NCBI GenBank assembly: GCA_017620315.1
Contig: JAFZQQ010000331.1
Span: forward strand, 1 to 19,534
DNA from: Oscillospiraceae bacterium
GTDB lineage: Bacteria; Bacillota; Clostridia; Oscillospirales; Oscillospiraceae
Direction of reading: 5' to 3'
DNA length: 19,534 nt
This document shows positions 1 to 6,941 of this stretch, in pieces. The position numbers were made by a program, and so were the translations under genes. The notes below the pieces were generated by a model, which saw only the letters and a program-made list of their open reading frames with translations, made no database searches and had not been told where the DNA came from. Numbering within the stretch: the stretch's first letter is position 1; every line of letters begins with the position of its first letter.

Positions 1-32
1 AAAGGATGCTGTTCCAACAATATAAAGATGCT

Positions 33-48
33 TGCACGAAAGCGTGCA
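33..48. repeat. Short perfect hairpin, function unknown
   Basis: TGCACG, AAAG, CGTGCA: a 6-bp stem with a four-base loop in the gene-free first 89 bases of the window. There is no T tract on either side, so it is not an obvious terminator. I see no gene in 1-89. Confidence 0.3.
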
Positions 49-89
49 GAAATGAAAGACCGGTTAAACGGCAGCAAACAGACAGACAA

Positions 90-140
90 CGATAAAAACG
101 GGACGCCGCACGGCTGCACGGCGTCCCATGATTTTTATCG
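90..140 (-). terminator. Rho-independent terminator of the ABC exporter operon
   Basis: A 9-bp perfect stem (GGGACGCCG at 100-108 with CGGCGTCCC at 119-127) lies just past the stop codon of the last minus-strand gene. On the minus strand it is followed by GTTTTTATC. The flanks are themselves complementary (CGATAAAAA at 90-98, TTTTTATCG at 132-140), so the element could also stop plus-strand transcription arriving from the right. It closes the exporter operon. Confidence 0.88.
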
Positions 141-142
141 CT

Positions 143-2083
143 TTATTCCAGCTCAAACGCTCCGGTGTAGAGCTGGTAGTAGGTGCCCTTTTCTTCAATC
201 AGATGCTCGTGACTGCCGCGCTCAATGATCTTTCCGTGATCGAGAACCATGATGACGTCGGAGTTCATGACCGTCGAGAGACGGTGGGCGATAACGAAGA
301 CCGTGCGGCCCTCCAGGAGCTTGTCCATGCCGCGCTGGACGATCGCCTCGGTGCGCGTGTCGATTGAGCTGGTCGCCTCGTCGAGGATCATCACGGGCGG
401 ATCAGCGACCGCGGCACGGGCTATGGCGATCAACTGACGCTGACCCTGAGAGAGATTTGCGCCGTTGTTCGTCAGCTCGGTGTCATACCCCTTGGGCAGA
501 CGGGTGATAAAGTCGTCCGCACCGGCAAGCCTTGCCGCCTCACGGCATTCCTCGTCGGTCGCGTCTAACTTGCCGTAGCGGATGTTGTCCATCACCGTGC
601 CGGTAAAGAGGTTTGTCTCCTGCAAAACGAGCCCGAGAGAGCGGCGGAGATCAGATTTCCTTATCTTGTTGATGTTTATACCGTCGTAGCGGATCTTGCC
701 GTCCTCAATGTCATAAAACCGGTTTATGAGATTGGTGATGGTCGTCTTGCCCGCGCCGGTCGCGCCGACAAAGGCAACCTTTTGTCCGGGCTCGGCGAAG
801 ACGTTGACGTCGGTGAGTACCTGCTTGCCTTCGACATACGAGAAATCGACGTCCACAAGCCTTACGTCGCCCTTGAGCTCGGTGTAGGTGAGCGTGCCGT
901 CGCCATGGGGATGCTTCCAGGCCCAGTGACCGGTGTGATGCTCCGCTTCGGTGACCGTGCCGTCAGGTTCGATCTCGGCATTAACCAGAGTAACATAGCC
1001 GTTGTCGGTCTCGGGCGCTTCGTCCATCAGAGCGAAGACGCGCTGCGCGCCGGCGATGCCCATCACGACTGCGTTCACCTGCTGTGTGAGCTGATTGAGG
1101 TTGCCGGTGAACTGCTTGGTCATATTCAGAAATGCGACAAGAATGGAAATGTCGAGCGCCATGCCGGAAACGGACGGATTCGGAAGCCCCGCGAGAAGAT
1201 ATGCGCCGCCGAGCACGGCGATGAGAACGTAGAGAATGTTGCCGATGTTCATGATAACGGGGCCGAGCGAGTTGGCATAGGCGTGCGCACGGCGCGCGTT
1301 TTCACAAAGCTCTTCGTTAAGCTTATCAAAGTCGTCGGCTGCGGCCTTTTCGTGATTGAAGACCTTGACGACCTTCTGACCCGCCATCATCTCCTGAATA
1401 AAGCCCTCCGTTGCCGCGACAGACTTCTGCTGCGCAACAAAGAATTTGGCGCTGCCGCCGCCGAGCTTGCCGGACACGAGCATCATCGCGGCGACGCCGA
1501 GGAGTATCATCCCCGTAAGAGGCAGGCTGTACCACAGCATGATGAAGAAAGCCACCAGGACGATAGCGCCGGAGCGCAGCACTGCGGGGATTGACTGTGA
1601 AACCAACTCGCGCAGTGTGTCGACGTCGTTGGTGTAGTGGCTCATGATGTCGCCATGCTTGTGCGAATCAAAGTAGCGGATGGGGAGGTCCTGCATCCGG
1701 TCAAAAAGACGACGGCGCAGCTTATCGAGAAAGCCCTGCGTCAAAACAGCTCCAAGCTGCGTTTGCAGAACGACCGCGATGAGCGAGAGACAGTACAGTA
1801 CGATCAGCGGTGTGATCTGCCTGACGACAAGCACCTTGGCAGCCGCCCAGTCGCCGCTTGCGGTCCACTCGCGGATAATGGCAATGATCTTTTGCGTGAA
1901 AATGGTCGGAATGGCGGATACCGCCGAGGAAAAGAGCGTCAGCAGGCACACGGCGGGGAAGAGGCGAGGATAGAATTCAGTCACCAGACGCAGCGTGCGC
2001 CGGAGCGCGGAAGCGTCGAGCTTGGGACGGCCGCGCTTGCTGAATTCTGTATCCGCGCTGTAACGGGGATTAGCTCGCGGCAT
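143..2083 (-). CDS. Heterodimeric ABC multidrug exporter subunit, catalytically canonical half (BmrD/LmrD/TM288-like)
   Basis: A 646-residue half-transporter: N-terminal six-helix exporter transmembrane domain followed by an ATPase domain. Visible motifs are Walker A GATGAGKTT (K446), the Q-loop in VLQETNLF, signature LSQGQ, Walker B with the catalytic glutamate present (MILDEATSS, E569), and the switch histidine in VIAHR (H600). The signature is non-canonical (LSQGQ in place of LSGGQ), and this defect complements those of the partner gene, as in known asymmetric heterodimers. An extra segment containing HTGHWAWKHPHGDG sits between membrane domain and ATPase, which I recall from Firmicute members of this family. 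The start at 2083 is chosen because GGGAGGTG lies a few bases upstream; the in-frame ATG at 2113 lacks a comparable site. The start overlaps the stop of the partner gene by 14 bases, so translation is probably coupled. The exported substrate cannot be read from sequence; lipophilic drugs are typical of the family. Confidence 0.93.
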   Translation of the reverse strand: MPRANPRYSADTEFSKRGRPKLDASALRRTLRLVTEFYPRLFPAVCLLTLFSSAVSAIPTIFTQKIIAIIREWTASGDWAAAKVLVVRQITPLIVLYCLSLIAVVLQTQLGAVLTQGFLDKLRRRLFDRMQDLPIRYFDSHKHGDIMSHYTNDVDTLRELVSQSIPAVLRSGAIVLVAFFIMLWYSLPLTGMILLGVAAMMLVSGKLGGGSAKFFVAQQKSVAATEGFIQEMMAGQKVVKVFNHEKAAADDFDKLNEELCENARRAHAYANSLGPVIMNIGNILYVLIAVLGGAYLLAGLPNPSVSGMALDISILVAFLNMTKQFTGNLNQLTQQVNAVVMGIAGAQRVFALMDEAPETDNGYVTLVNAEIEPDGTVTEAEHHTGHWAWKHPHGDGTLTYTELKGDVRLVDVDFSYVEGKQVLTDVNVFAEPGQKVAFVGATGAGKTTITNLINRFYDIEDGKIRYDGININKIRKSDLRRSLGLVLQETNLFTGTVMDNIRYGKLDATDEECREAARLAGADDFITRLPKGYDTELTNNGANLSQGQRQLIAIARAAVADPPVMILDEATSSIDTRTEAIVQRGMDKLLEGRTVFVIAHRLSTVMNSDVIMVLDHGKIIERGSHEHLIEEKGTYYQLYTGAFELE

Positions 2084-3821
2084 TCGCTTCACCTCCCTTC
2101 GTTTGCTGCTCATAGGTTTCGCGATAAATGCTGCTCGACGTCATCAGCTCGTCATGTGTGCCGGAGGCGGCGATGTGCCCGCCGTCCATCACAAGAATGA
2201 GATCGGCGTCCTTGACCGAAGCGACGCGCTGGGCGATTATGAGCTTGGTCGTTTCGGGAATGTAGCTGCGGAAACCCTCGCGTATCAGCGCGTCGGTGCG
2301 GGTATCGACCGCGCTGGTCGAATCGTCCAGAATAAGTATTTTCGGCTTTTTGAGCAGCGCGCGTGCAATGCACAACCGCTGCTTTTGTCCACCGGAGACG
2401 TTTGTGCCGCCCTGTTCGATGAGTGAATCGTAACCCTTGGGGAAGAGCTTTATAAACTCGTCCGCCTGCGCGAGTTTGCAGGCGGCGGCAAGCTCGTCGC
2501 CGGTCGCGTCCGGGTTGCCCCAGCGGAGGTTATCGGCAATCGTACCTGAGAACAGCTCGTTTTTCTGGAGAACCATGGCTACGGCGTCGCGCAGAGTTTT
2601 GAGGTCATAGTTACGCACATCGACGCCGCCGACGCGAACGGTGCCCTCCGTCGCGTCATAAAGACGCGGAATGAGCTGCACAAGCGTCGATTTGCCGACG
2701 CCGGTGCCGCCGAGGATACCGACGGTCATGCCGGAGCGGATGTGCAGGTCAACGTCGCTGAGCGCGTATTTTTCCGCCGCAGCTGAGTATTTGAAGCTGA
2801 CGTTTTCAAAGTCGATCGAGCCGTCTTTTACTTCAGCCACGGCATTTGTCTCGGGACTGCTGAGCACGGGAACCTCGTCAAGCACCTCACAAATACGTTT
2901 CGCGCTCTCCGCTGACATCGTGAGCATAACGTAGATCATCGAGAGCATCATCAAAGACATGAGGATCTGCATACCGTAGGTGATCATTGCGCTGATCTGT
3001 CCTACGTCAATGAGCGTGCCGTGCGAGGTGATGACCAGCTTTGAGCCGACAAGCAGCACAAACACCATATTGGCGTAGATACAGGTCTGCATAAGCGGCA
3101 TATTGCAGGCTACGATACGCTCGGCACGGGTAAAGTCGTCGCGAATGTCGGTGGATGCCCTGGCAAATTTGCTCTTTTCGTATTCCTCGCGCGAAAAGCC
3201 CTTTACCACGCGCATTGCACGCACGTTTTCTTCCACCGATTCATTCAGCCGGTCATATTTCTTGAACACCGCACGAAACGCAGGCATTGCATTTTTTGCA
3301 ATCAGCGCAAAACCAAATGCCAGTACGGGAATAATGACCACAAGGCTGGTCGCGAGAGCTCCGCCCATGACGTAGGCCATTATGATTGAGAAGATGAGCA
3401 TAAGCGGTGAGCGCACAGCGATGCGGATGAGCATCATGAACGCCATCTGCACATTGTTGACGTCTGTGGTCATGCGCGTGACGAGCGACGAGGAAGAGAA
3501 GTGGTCGATGTTCTCAAACGAGAATCCCTGCACGCGGTGGAACAGGTCGTGCCGAACGTTTTTGGCGAAGCCGGACGCCGCACGCGCAGAAGTAAAGCCG
3601 GCCAGACCGCCGCAAGCGAGCGACGAGATCGCAAGAGCCACCAGTACAGCGCCGAGACGCAGCACAGCGCTCATTTCGATGCCGGCCTTTATCTCGTTGA
3701 CGAGGCGAGCCGTCAGGAACGGTATGATCGCCTCAATGACAGCCTCGCCGATTATGAACAGCAACGTCAGAAGGGCGGGCCTTTTGTATTCGCGAACGCA
3801 CGCGGAGAGCTTTCTCAGCAT
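2070..3821 (-). CDS. Heterodimeric ABC multidrug exporter subunit, degenerate-site half (BmrC/LmrC/TM287-like)
   Basis: A 583-residue half-transporter with an exporter transmembrane domain (about residues 1-310) and an ATPase domain. Walker A is GGTGVGKST (K377) and the signature is an intact SGGQ (VSGGQKQR). Two catalytic positions are degenerate: Walker B reads ILDDSTSAVD, so D500 replaces the catalytic glutamate, and the switch histidine is a glutamine (IIAQR, Q531). This is the pattern known from TM287/288-, BmrCD- and LmrCD-type exporters, where one ATP site holds nucleotide and the other hydrolyses it. The two genes should therefore form an obligate heterodimer. The start at 3821 is chosen because AAAGGAGG lies about seven bases upstream; in-frame ATGs at 3839 and 3845 sit before or within that site. 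A promoter lies at 3869-3897. The stop overlaps the start of the next gene. Confidence 0.93.
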   Translation of the reverse strand: MLRKLSACVREYKRPALLTLLFIIGEAVIEAIIPFLTARLVNEIKAGIEMSAVLRLGAVLVALAISSLACGGLAGFTSARAASGFAKNVRHDLFHRVQGFSFENIDHFSSSSLVTRMTTDVNNVQMAFMMLIRIAVRSPLMLIFSIIMAYVMGGALATSLVVIIPVLAFGFALIAKNAMPAFRAVFKKYDRLNESVEENVRAMRVVKGFSREEYEKSKFARASTDIRDDFTRAERIVACNMPLMQTCIYANMVFVLLVGSKLVITSHGTLIDVGQISAMITYGMQILMSLMMLSMIYVMLTMSAESAKRICEVLDEVPVLSSPETNAVAEVKDGSIDFENVSFKYSAAAEKYALSDVDLHIRSGMTVGILGGTGVGKSTLVQLIPRLYDATEGTVRVGGVDVRNYDLKTLRDAVAMVLQKNELFSGTIADNLRWGNPDATGDELAAACKLAQADEFIKLFPKGYDSLIEQGGTNVSGGQKQRLCIARALLKKPKILILDDSTSAVDTRTDALIREGFRSYIPETTKLIIAQRVASVKDADLILVMDGGHIAASGTHDELMTSSSIYRETYEQQTKGGEANAAS

Positions 3822-3868
3822 ACGCCGCCTCCTTTCCATCGGCAATTATTGTAACAGCACAATATAGT

Positions 3869-3897
3869 ATTATATTGGTATGAACTTACAAAAGCAA
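3869..3897 (-). promoter_or_regulatory. Sigma-A-type promoter of the ABC exporter operon
   Basis: On the minus strand TTGCTT (3892-3897) and a consensus TATAAT (3869-3874) are separated by exactly 17 bases. This places the transcript start near 3862, about 40 bases before the chosen ATG. The -35 is weak and the -10 perfect. It lies in the 125-base gap behind the GTPase-nuclease gene. I see no convincing terminator in that gap, so read-through from the upstream gene is possible as well. The leader is short and holds no obvious leader-peptide ORF. Confidence 0.65.
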
Positions 3898-3946
3898 GCA
3901 AACAATTTGTGAACACTCAAAAAGGATAGAAAAATGACGAAAAGCG

Positions 3947-6556
3947 CTATTCCTTTACAGATGCTATTTCTCCCAGCTTTAGGTTGCTTCTGCTCCGAGC
4001 GTTGAACTGCTCAACCAGCGAAGCTATCTCAACGCTTGCGGTCTCGACCTCAGCATGGAACGCTACGGCGGAAATGCGCGCGGCACCGTGCCCGAGGATG
4101 ATGAGCTGTTCAAGATTGTCGCTGGTCGCGACGCGGATGCGGCGCTCGCGCCGAAGCTCGTAGGTTGCCCGCTCGATGTAGGAGTCGGCAGTTTGCGCCT
4201 CTTTGGTATATACGACCTTAATGCCGTTCACGGTCTCGACCGAGCCGCGATTGCCCTTGACCTTATAGGCGTCGAACACAAGGATCGTTACGCAGCCGCG
4301 GAAGGCACGGAAGTTTGAGAGTATGTCAACAAGCGCAGAGCGCGCGGCGGCGATATCGAGCTGCGCAAGCCTTTTCAGCTCGTCCCAGGCAAAAATGATG
4401 TTATAGCCGTCGACAAGCAGGTATTCCGTGCCGCCGACTGACAGCTCAACATTGTATTTGCGCTCATCGAGCGAGGTTCGTGCGGGCGGCTTAGCCGGTT
4501 CAAAAGCTTTGCGTTCCACCTTGCCGTAGGTGCGCTCAAAAATCGCCTGAAGCTCGGCGTCGTCGCCGTGTTCGCGCGTGCTTTTCTGTACGGCCGCCGA
4601 ATCAGCATCCGCTTTCCGGGAGTCGAGGCGGATCGAGCTCGTGAGGTGCATTTTCGCGCCGGCCTCGTTCCAAGGTATCGTCACGCTTCCGCCATGCTCG
4701 CAGAATACCGAGGAGGATGGATTGTCGACGTCTCTTTCAGGGTCATAGCCCGTTTGCGCCGCCGTTTTTACAGAGTCTGCACAGGGCTCGTAGCCATGCA
4801 CTGTGCAGCTTATCCGTCCGAGCCCCTTGGTGTAAACCGCAAGCTCATTTGCATAACCGCGCAGCGCCGAGACCGGAGCGTGTCCCGTCAGGATCGTCAG
4901 CTCGCCGGAGGTCCCCGACACGTCGACCGTGCCGCTCATGCCTTGAATGTCGTTCATGGCATGACCGACGCAGCTGCCGGGAAGCTCGATGCAAAAGTCG
5001 TAGTACGGCTCGAGAAGAATGCTTTCCGCCTGCATGAGCCCCTGACGTATCGCGCGGCAGGTCGCCTGACGGAAGTCTCCGCCCTCCGTATGCTTCAGAT
5101 GTGCGCGTCCTGCAACAAGCGTGATCCTGACGTCGGTGAGGGGAGAGCCGGTCAGTACGCCAGGATGCTCGCGCTCAAAAATGTGCGTGAAAATGAGCCT
5201 CTGCCAGTTGAGCGCCAGATAATCCGTTGAAACCGCGGATGCGGCGCTTATCCCGCTGCCGCGCGGCGCCGGTTCGATGAGAAGCTGCACCTCGGCATAA
5301 TGACGAAGCGGTTCAAAGTGCCCCATGCCGATTACGGGCGTCGCTATGGTCTCGCGGTAGACTATGCTGCCTTCGTCAAAGCCGACTTTATAACCGAAGC
5401 GGTCAAGGATAAGACGCTGAAGGATCTCAAGCTGTATCTGCCCCATAAGCCGGAGACGCAGCTCTTTTGAATGCTCGTCCCAAACGAGCTGCAGCGAAGG
5501 GTCCTCGTCCTCAAGCTCGCGTAGCCGCGGAAGAGCAGAATGTGCGTCCACTCCCTCCGGCAGTATCATTCTGTATGACAGCACAGGCTCCAACGCAGGC
5601 TGAGCAGTTTCTGCGGCGGCGCCGAGAGACTGGCCGGGGCGTGTATGGGTAAGTCCCGTTACCGCGGCAACAGTTCCGGCGTGAAGCTCGTCTGCGGGGC
5701 GAAACTTTTCACCGGAATAAAGACGGAGTTGATCCGCCTTCTCGCTGAAGGCCTCGCCGTTTACCGTGTACGAAAGCGGCGTTTTGGCCCGAAGCGTGCC
5801 GCCTGTGACGCGCAGCCAAGTAAGCCTTGTGCCCTGCGCGTCACGGCTGATTTTGAATACCCTCGCGCCGAACTCGCCGCCATCTTCTGCGGATGGAGCG
5901 AATCGTGCCAACGCGTCAAGGAATTCTTCCACGCCTTCGAGACGCAGTGCGGAGCCGAAAAAGACAGGGCAGAGCTTCCGCTCCCGAATAAGAGCTCGGA
6001 GCGTGTCGTCGTCAAGCGCGCCGGAGCCGAGATAGCGTTCAAGCGCAGCCTCGTCGCACATCGCGGCGTTTTCGTCACGCTTTTCGGAGAGAAAATCCAC
6101 ACAGCCGGGAAGCGAAGCTGAGAGCGAGGAAAGGATTGCGTCTCTGTCTGATCCGGGCAGGTCGAGTTTGTTCACAAAAATAAACGCGGGCAGGGAATAG
6201 CGTTCCAAAAGGCGGATGAGCGTCCGCGTGTGGCTTTGCACGCCGTCGGTTCCGCTGATGACAAGAATCGCACAGTCAAGGACCGACAATGCACGCTCCA
6301 TCTCGGCGGAAAAGTCGACATGTCCTGGAGTGTCGAGCAATGTAAAGTTAACATCCTTTGCGGAAAACAGAGCGGTTTTTCCGAATATCGTAATTCCGCG
6401 TTCCTTCTCAAGGATGTCGGTATCAAGAAACGCGTCGCCGTGGTCGACGCGCCCAATTGTGCGCCGGGCGCCTGAGGTGTAGAGCAGAGCCTCCGAAAGC
6501 GTGGTCTTTCCCGCGTCGACATGCGCAAGGATACCGACCACAGTGTTTTTGCCCAT
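3947..6556 (-). CDS. TetM/EF-G-like translational GTPase fused to a C-terminal Rae1/YacP-type NYN endoribonuclease
   Basis: 869 residues, against about 640 for TetM/TetO. The GTPase domain is intact: AHVDAGKTT (residues 11-19), RGITI (53-57), DTPGHVD (75-81), NKLD (129-132) and GSA. EF-G domains II-V follow to roughly residue 620, then a linker containing NPSSSVFCEHGG. From residue 712 the chain matches Bacillus Rae1 (YacP), as I recall that sequence: LLVDGYNII, VFDAY, VVYTKE, TADSYIE and ATSDNLEQ. The acidic nuclease residues D716, D762, D791 and D813 are present. Known biology: TetM-type proteins bind the ribosomal A site, and Rae1 cuts mRNA there during translation; I infer a GTPase-delivered, ribosome-dependent nuclease. 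In domain IV the TetM loop SPVSTPADFR corresponds to LKHTEGGDFR (L487-H489), so the tip proline tied to tetracycline release is absent and true tetracycline resistance is doubtful. The start is the ATG at 6556, seven bases after GGAGG; the GTG at 6562 is too close to that site. Confidence 0.92.
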   Translation of the reverse strand: MGKNTVVGILAHVDAGKTTLSEALLYTSGARRTIGRVDHGDAFLDTDILEKERGITIFGKTALFSAKDVNFTLLDTPGHVDFSAEMERALSVLDCAILVISGTDGVQSHTRTLIRLLERYSLPAFIFVNKLDLPGSDRDAILSSLSASLPGCVDFLSEKRDENAAMCDEAALERYLGSGALDDDTLRALIRERKLCPVFFGSALRLEGVEEFLDALARFAPSAEDGGEFGARVFKISRDAQGTRLTWLRVTGGTLRAKTPLSYTVNGEAFSEKADQLRLYSGEKFRPADELHAGTVAAVTGLTHTRPGQSLGAAAETAQPALEPVLSYRMILPEGVDAHSALPRLRELEDEDPSLQLVWDEHSKELRLRLMGQIQLEILQRLILDRFGYKVGFDEGSIVYRETIATPVIGMGHFEPLRHYAEVQLLIEPAPRGSGISAASAVSTDYLALNWQRLIFTHIFEREHPGVLTGSPLTDVRITLVAGRAHLKHTEGGDFRQATCRAIRQGLMQAESILLEPYYDFCIELPGSCVGHAMNDIQGMSGTVDVSGTSGELTILTGHAPVSALRGYANELAVYTKGLGRISCTVHGYEPCADSVKTAAQTGYDPERDVDNPSSSVFCEHGGSVTIPWNEAGAKMHLTSSIRLDSRKADADSAAVQKSTREHGDDAELQAIFERTYGKVERKAFEPAKPPARTSLDERKYNVELSVGGTEYLLVDGYNIIFAWDELKRLAQLDIAAARSALVDILSNFRAFRGCVTILVFDAYKVKGNRGSVETVNGIKVVYTKEAQTADSYIERATYELRRERRIRVATSDNLEQLIILGHGAARISAVAFHAEVETASVEIASLVEQFNARSRSNLKLGEIASVKE

Positions 6557-6619
6557 CTTCACACCTCCGAGACCGAATGGCAGTTATTTGCCGCTTCGTA
6601 TGCGGCGTCAGCAAAAAGA

Positions 6620-6648
6620 ATTATAAAATAAGAGCCGCCGCATTTCAA
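6620..6648 (-). promoter_or_regulatory. Sigma-A-type promoter of the GTPase-nuclease gene
   Basis: On the minus strand TTGAAA (6643-6648) and a perfect TATAAT (6620-6625) are separated by 17 bases. The transcript would start near 6613, giving a leader of about 57 bases. The leader contains a small hairpin (GCCGC/GCGGC pairing 6590-6594 with 6602-6606) ahead of the GGAGG site. The -35 faces away from the tRNA promoter, whose -35 begins only 12 bases further right. Confidence 0.75.
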
Positions 6649-6660
6649 CCAACAAATAGC

Positions 6661-6689
6661 TTGCTCAATGATAATACCTGTGATAAAAT
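6661..6689 (+). promoter_or_regulatory. Promoter of the tRNA-Leu gene
   Basis: TTGCTC (6661-6666) and TAAAAT (6684-6689) are separated by 17 bases, placing the transcript start around 6696, about 13 bases before the mature tRNA 5' end. It diverges from the promoter of the GTPase-nuclease gene. Confidence 0.65.
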
Positions 6690-6708
6690 ATAAAGCCGCT
6701 GATGATTT

Positions 6709-6791
6709 GCGGGTATGGCGGAATTGGCAGACGCGCCGGATTTAGGTTCCGGTGGGCGACCGTGCAGGTTCAAATCCTGTTACCCGCACCA
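6709..6791 (+). tRNA. tRNA-Leu, anticodon UAG, CCA encoded
   Basis: The acceptor arms GCGGGTA (6709-6715) and TACCCGC (6781-6787) pair fully and are followed by A and an encoded CCA end (6788-6791 reads ACCA). The anticodon stem CCGGA/TCCGG (6736-6740 with 6748-6752) encloses a seven-base loop TTTAGGT with anticodon TAG at 6743-6745, which decodes CUN leucine codons. A longer variable arm (6753-6763), as expected for class II tRNA-Leu, precedes a T arm with loop TTCAAAT closed by GCAGG/CCTGT. Confidence 0.97.
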
Positions 6792-6823
6792 AAAACCGAC
6801 GTGTCTCGACACGTCGGTTTTTT
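6791..6823 (+). terminator. Rho-independent terminator after tRNA-Leu
   Basis: A 10-bp perfect stem (ACCGACGTGT at 6795-6804, ACACGTCGGT at 6809-6818) with a CTCG loop runs directly into a T tract ending at 6823. It starts at the last base of the tRNA and ends the single-tRNA transcript. Confidence 0.92.
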
Positions 6824-6853
6824 GTCCGCCGTATACGGACGATGCGGAGCAAC

Positions 6854-6882
6854 TTGATTATTGTCCGGTTTTATGATATAAG
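6854..6882 (+). promoter_or_regulatory. Extended -10 promoter of the WG-repeat exoprotein gene
   Basis: TTGATT (6854-6859), a 17-base spacer, then TATAAG (6877-6882) preceded by TGA, so the -10 is of the extended TGnTATAAx kind. The transcript would start near 6889, some 50 bases before the ATG at 6942. Confidence 0.6.
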
Positions 6883-6941
6883 TAATACAGCAAATCTGTG
6901 TGAACGCGGTTCAAGACAAATCATGCAAAGGAGATTTGAAC

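Noticed and set aside
782..2200. Long plus-strand open frames opposite the ABC genes
   Set aside because: They lie antisense to clearly conserved coding sequence, lack ribosome binding sites and show no recognisable protein pattern; produced by biased codon use.
3822..3946. Possible leader peptide or attenuator ahead of the ABC exporter genes
   Set aside because: The predicted leader is about 40 bases, with no start codon behind a ribosome binding site other than the gene's own and no terminator/antiterminator pair.
3947..6556. Calling the GTPase gene a tetracycline resistance gene (tet(M)-like)
   Set aside because: The tip loop of domain IV lacks the SPV segment of true ribosomal protection proteins and the protein has a nuclease extension; similarity alone does not support resistance.
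6829..6838. CCGTATACGG palindrome between the tRNA terminator and the WG-gene promoter
   Set aside because: Perfect but only 10 bases, single copy and upstream of the -35; no evidence that anything binds it.
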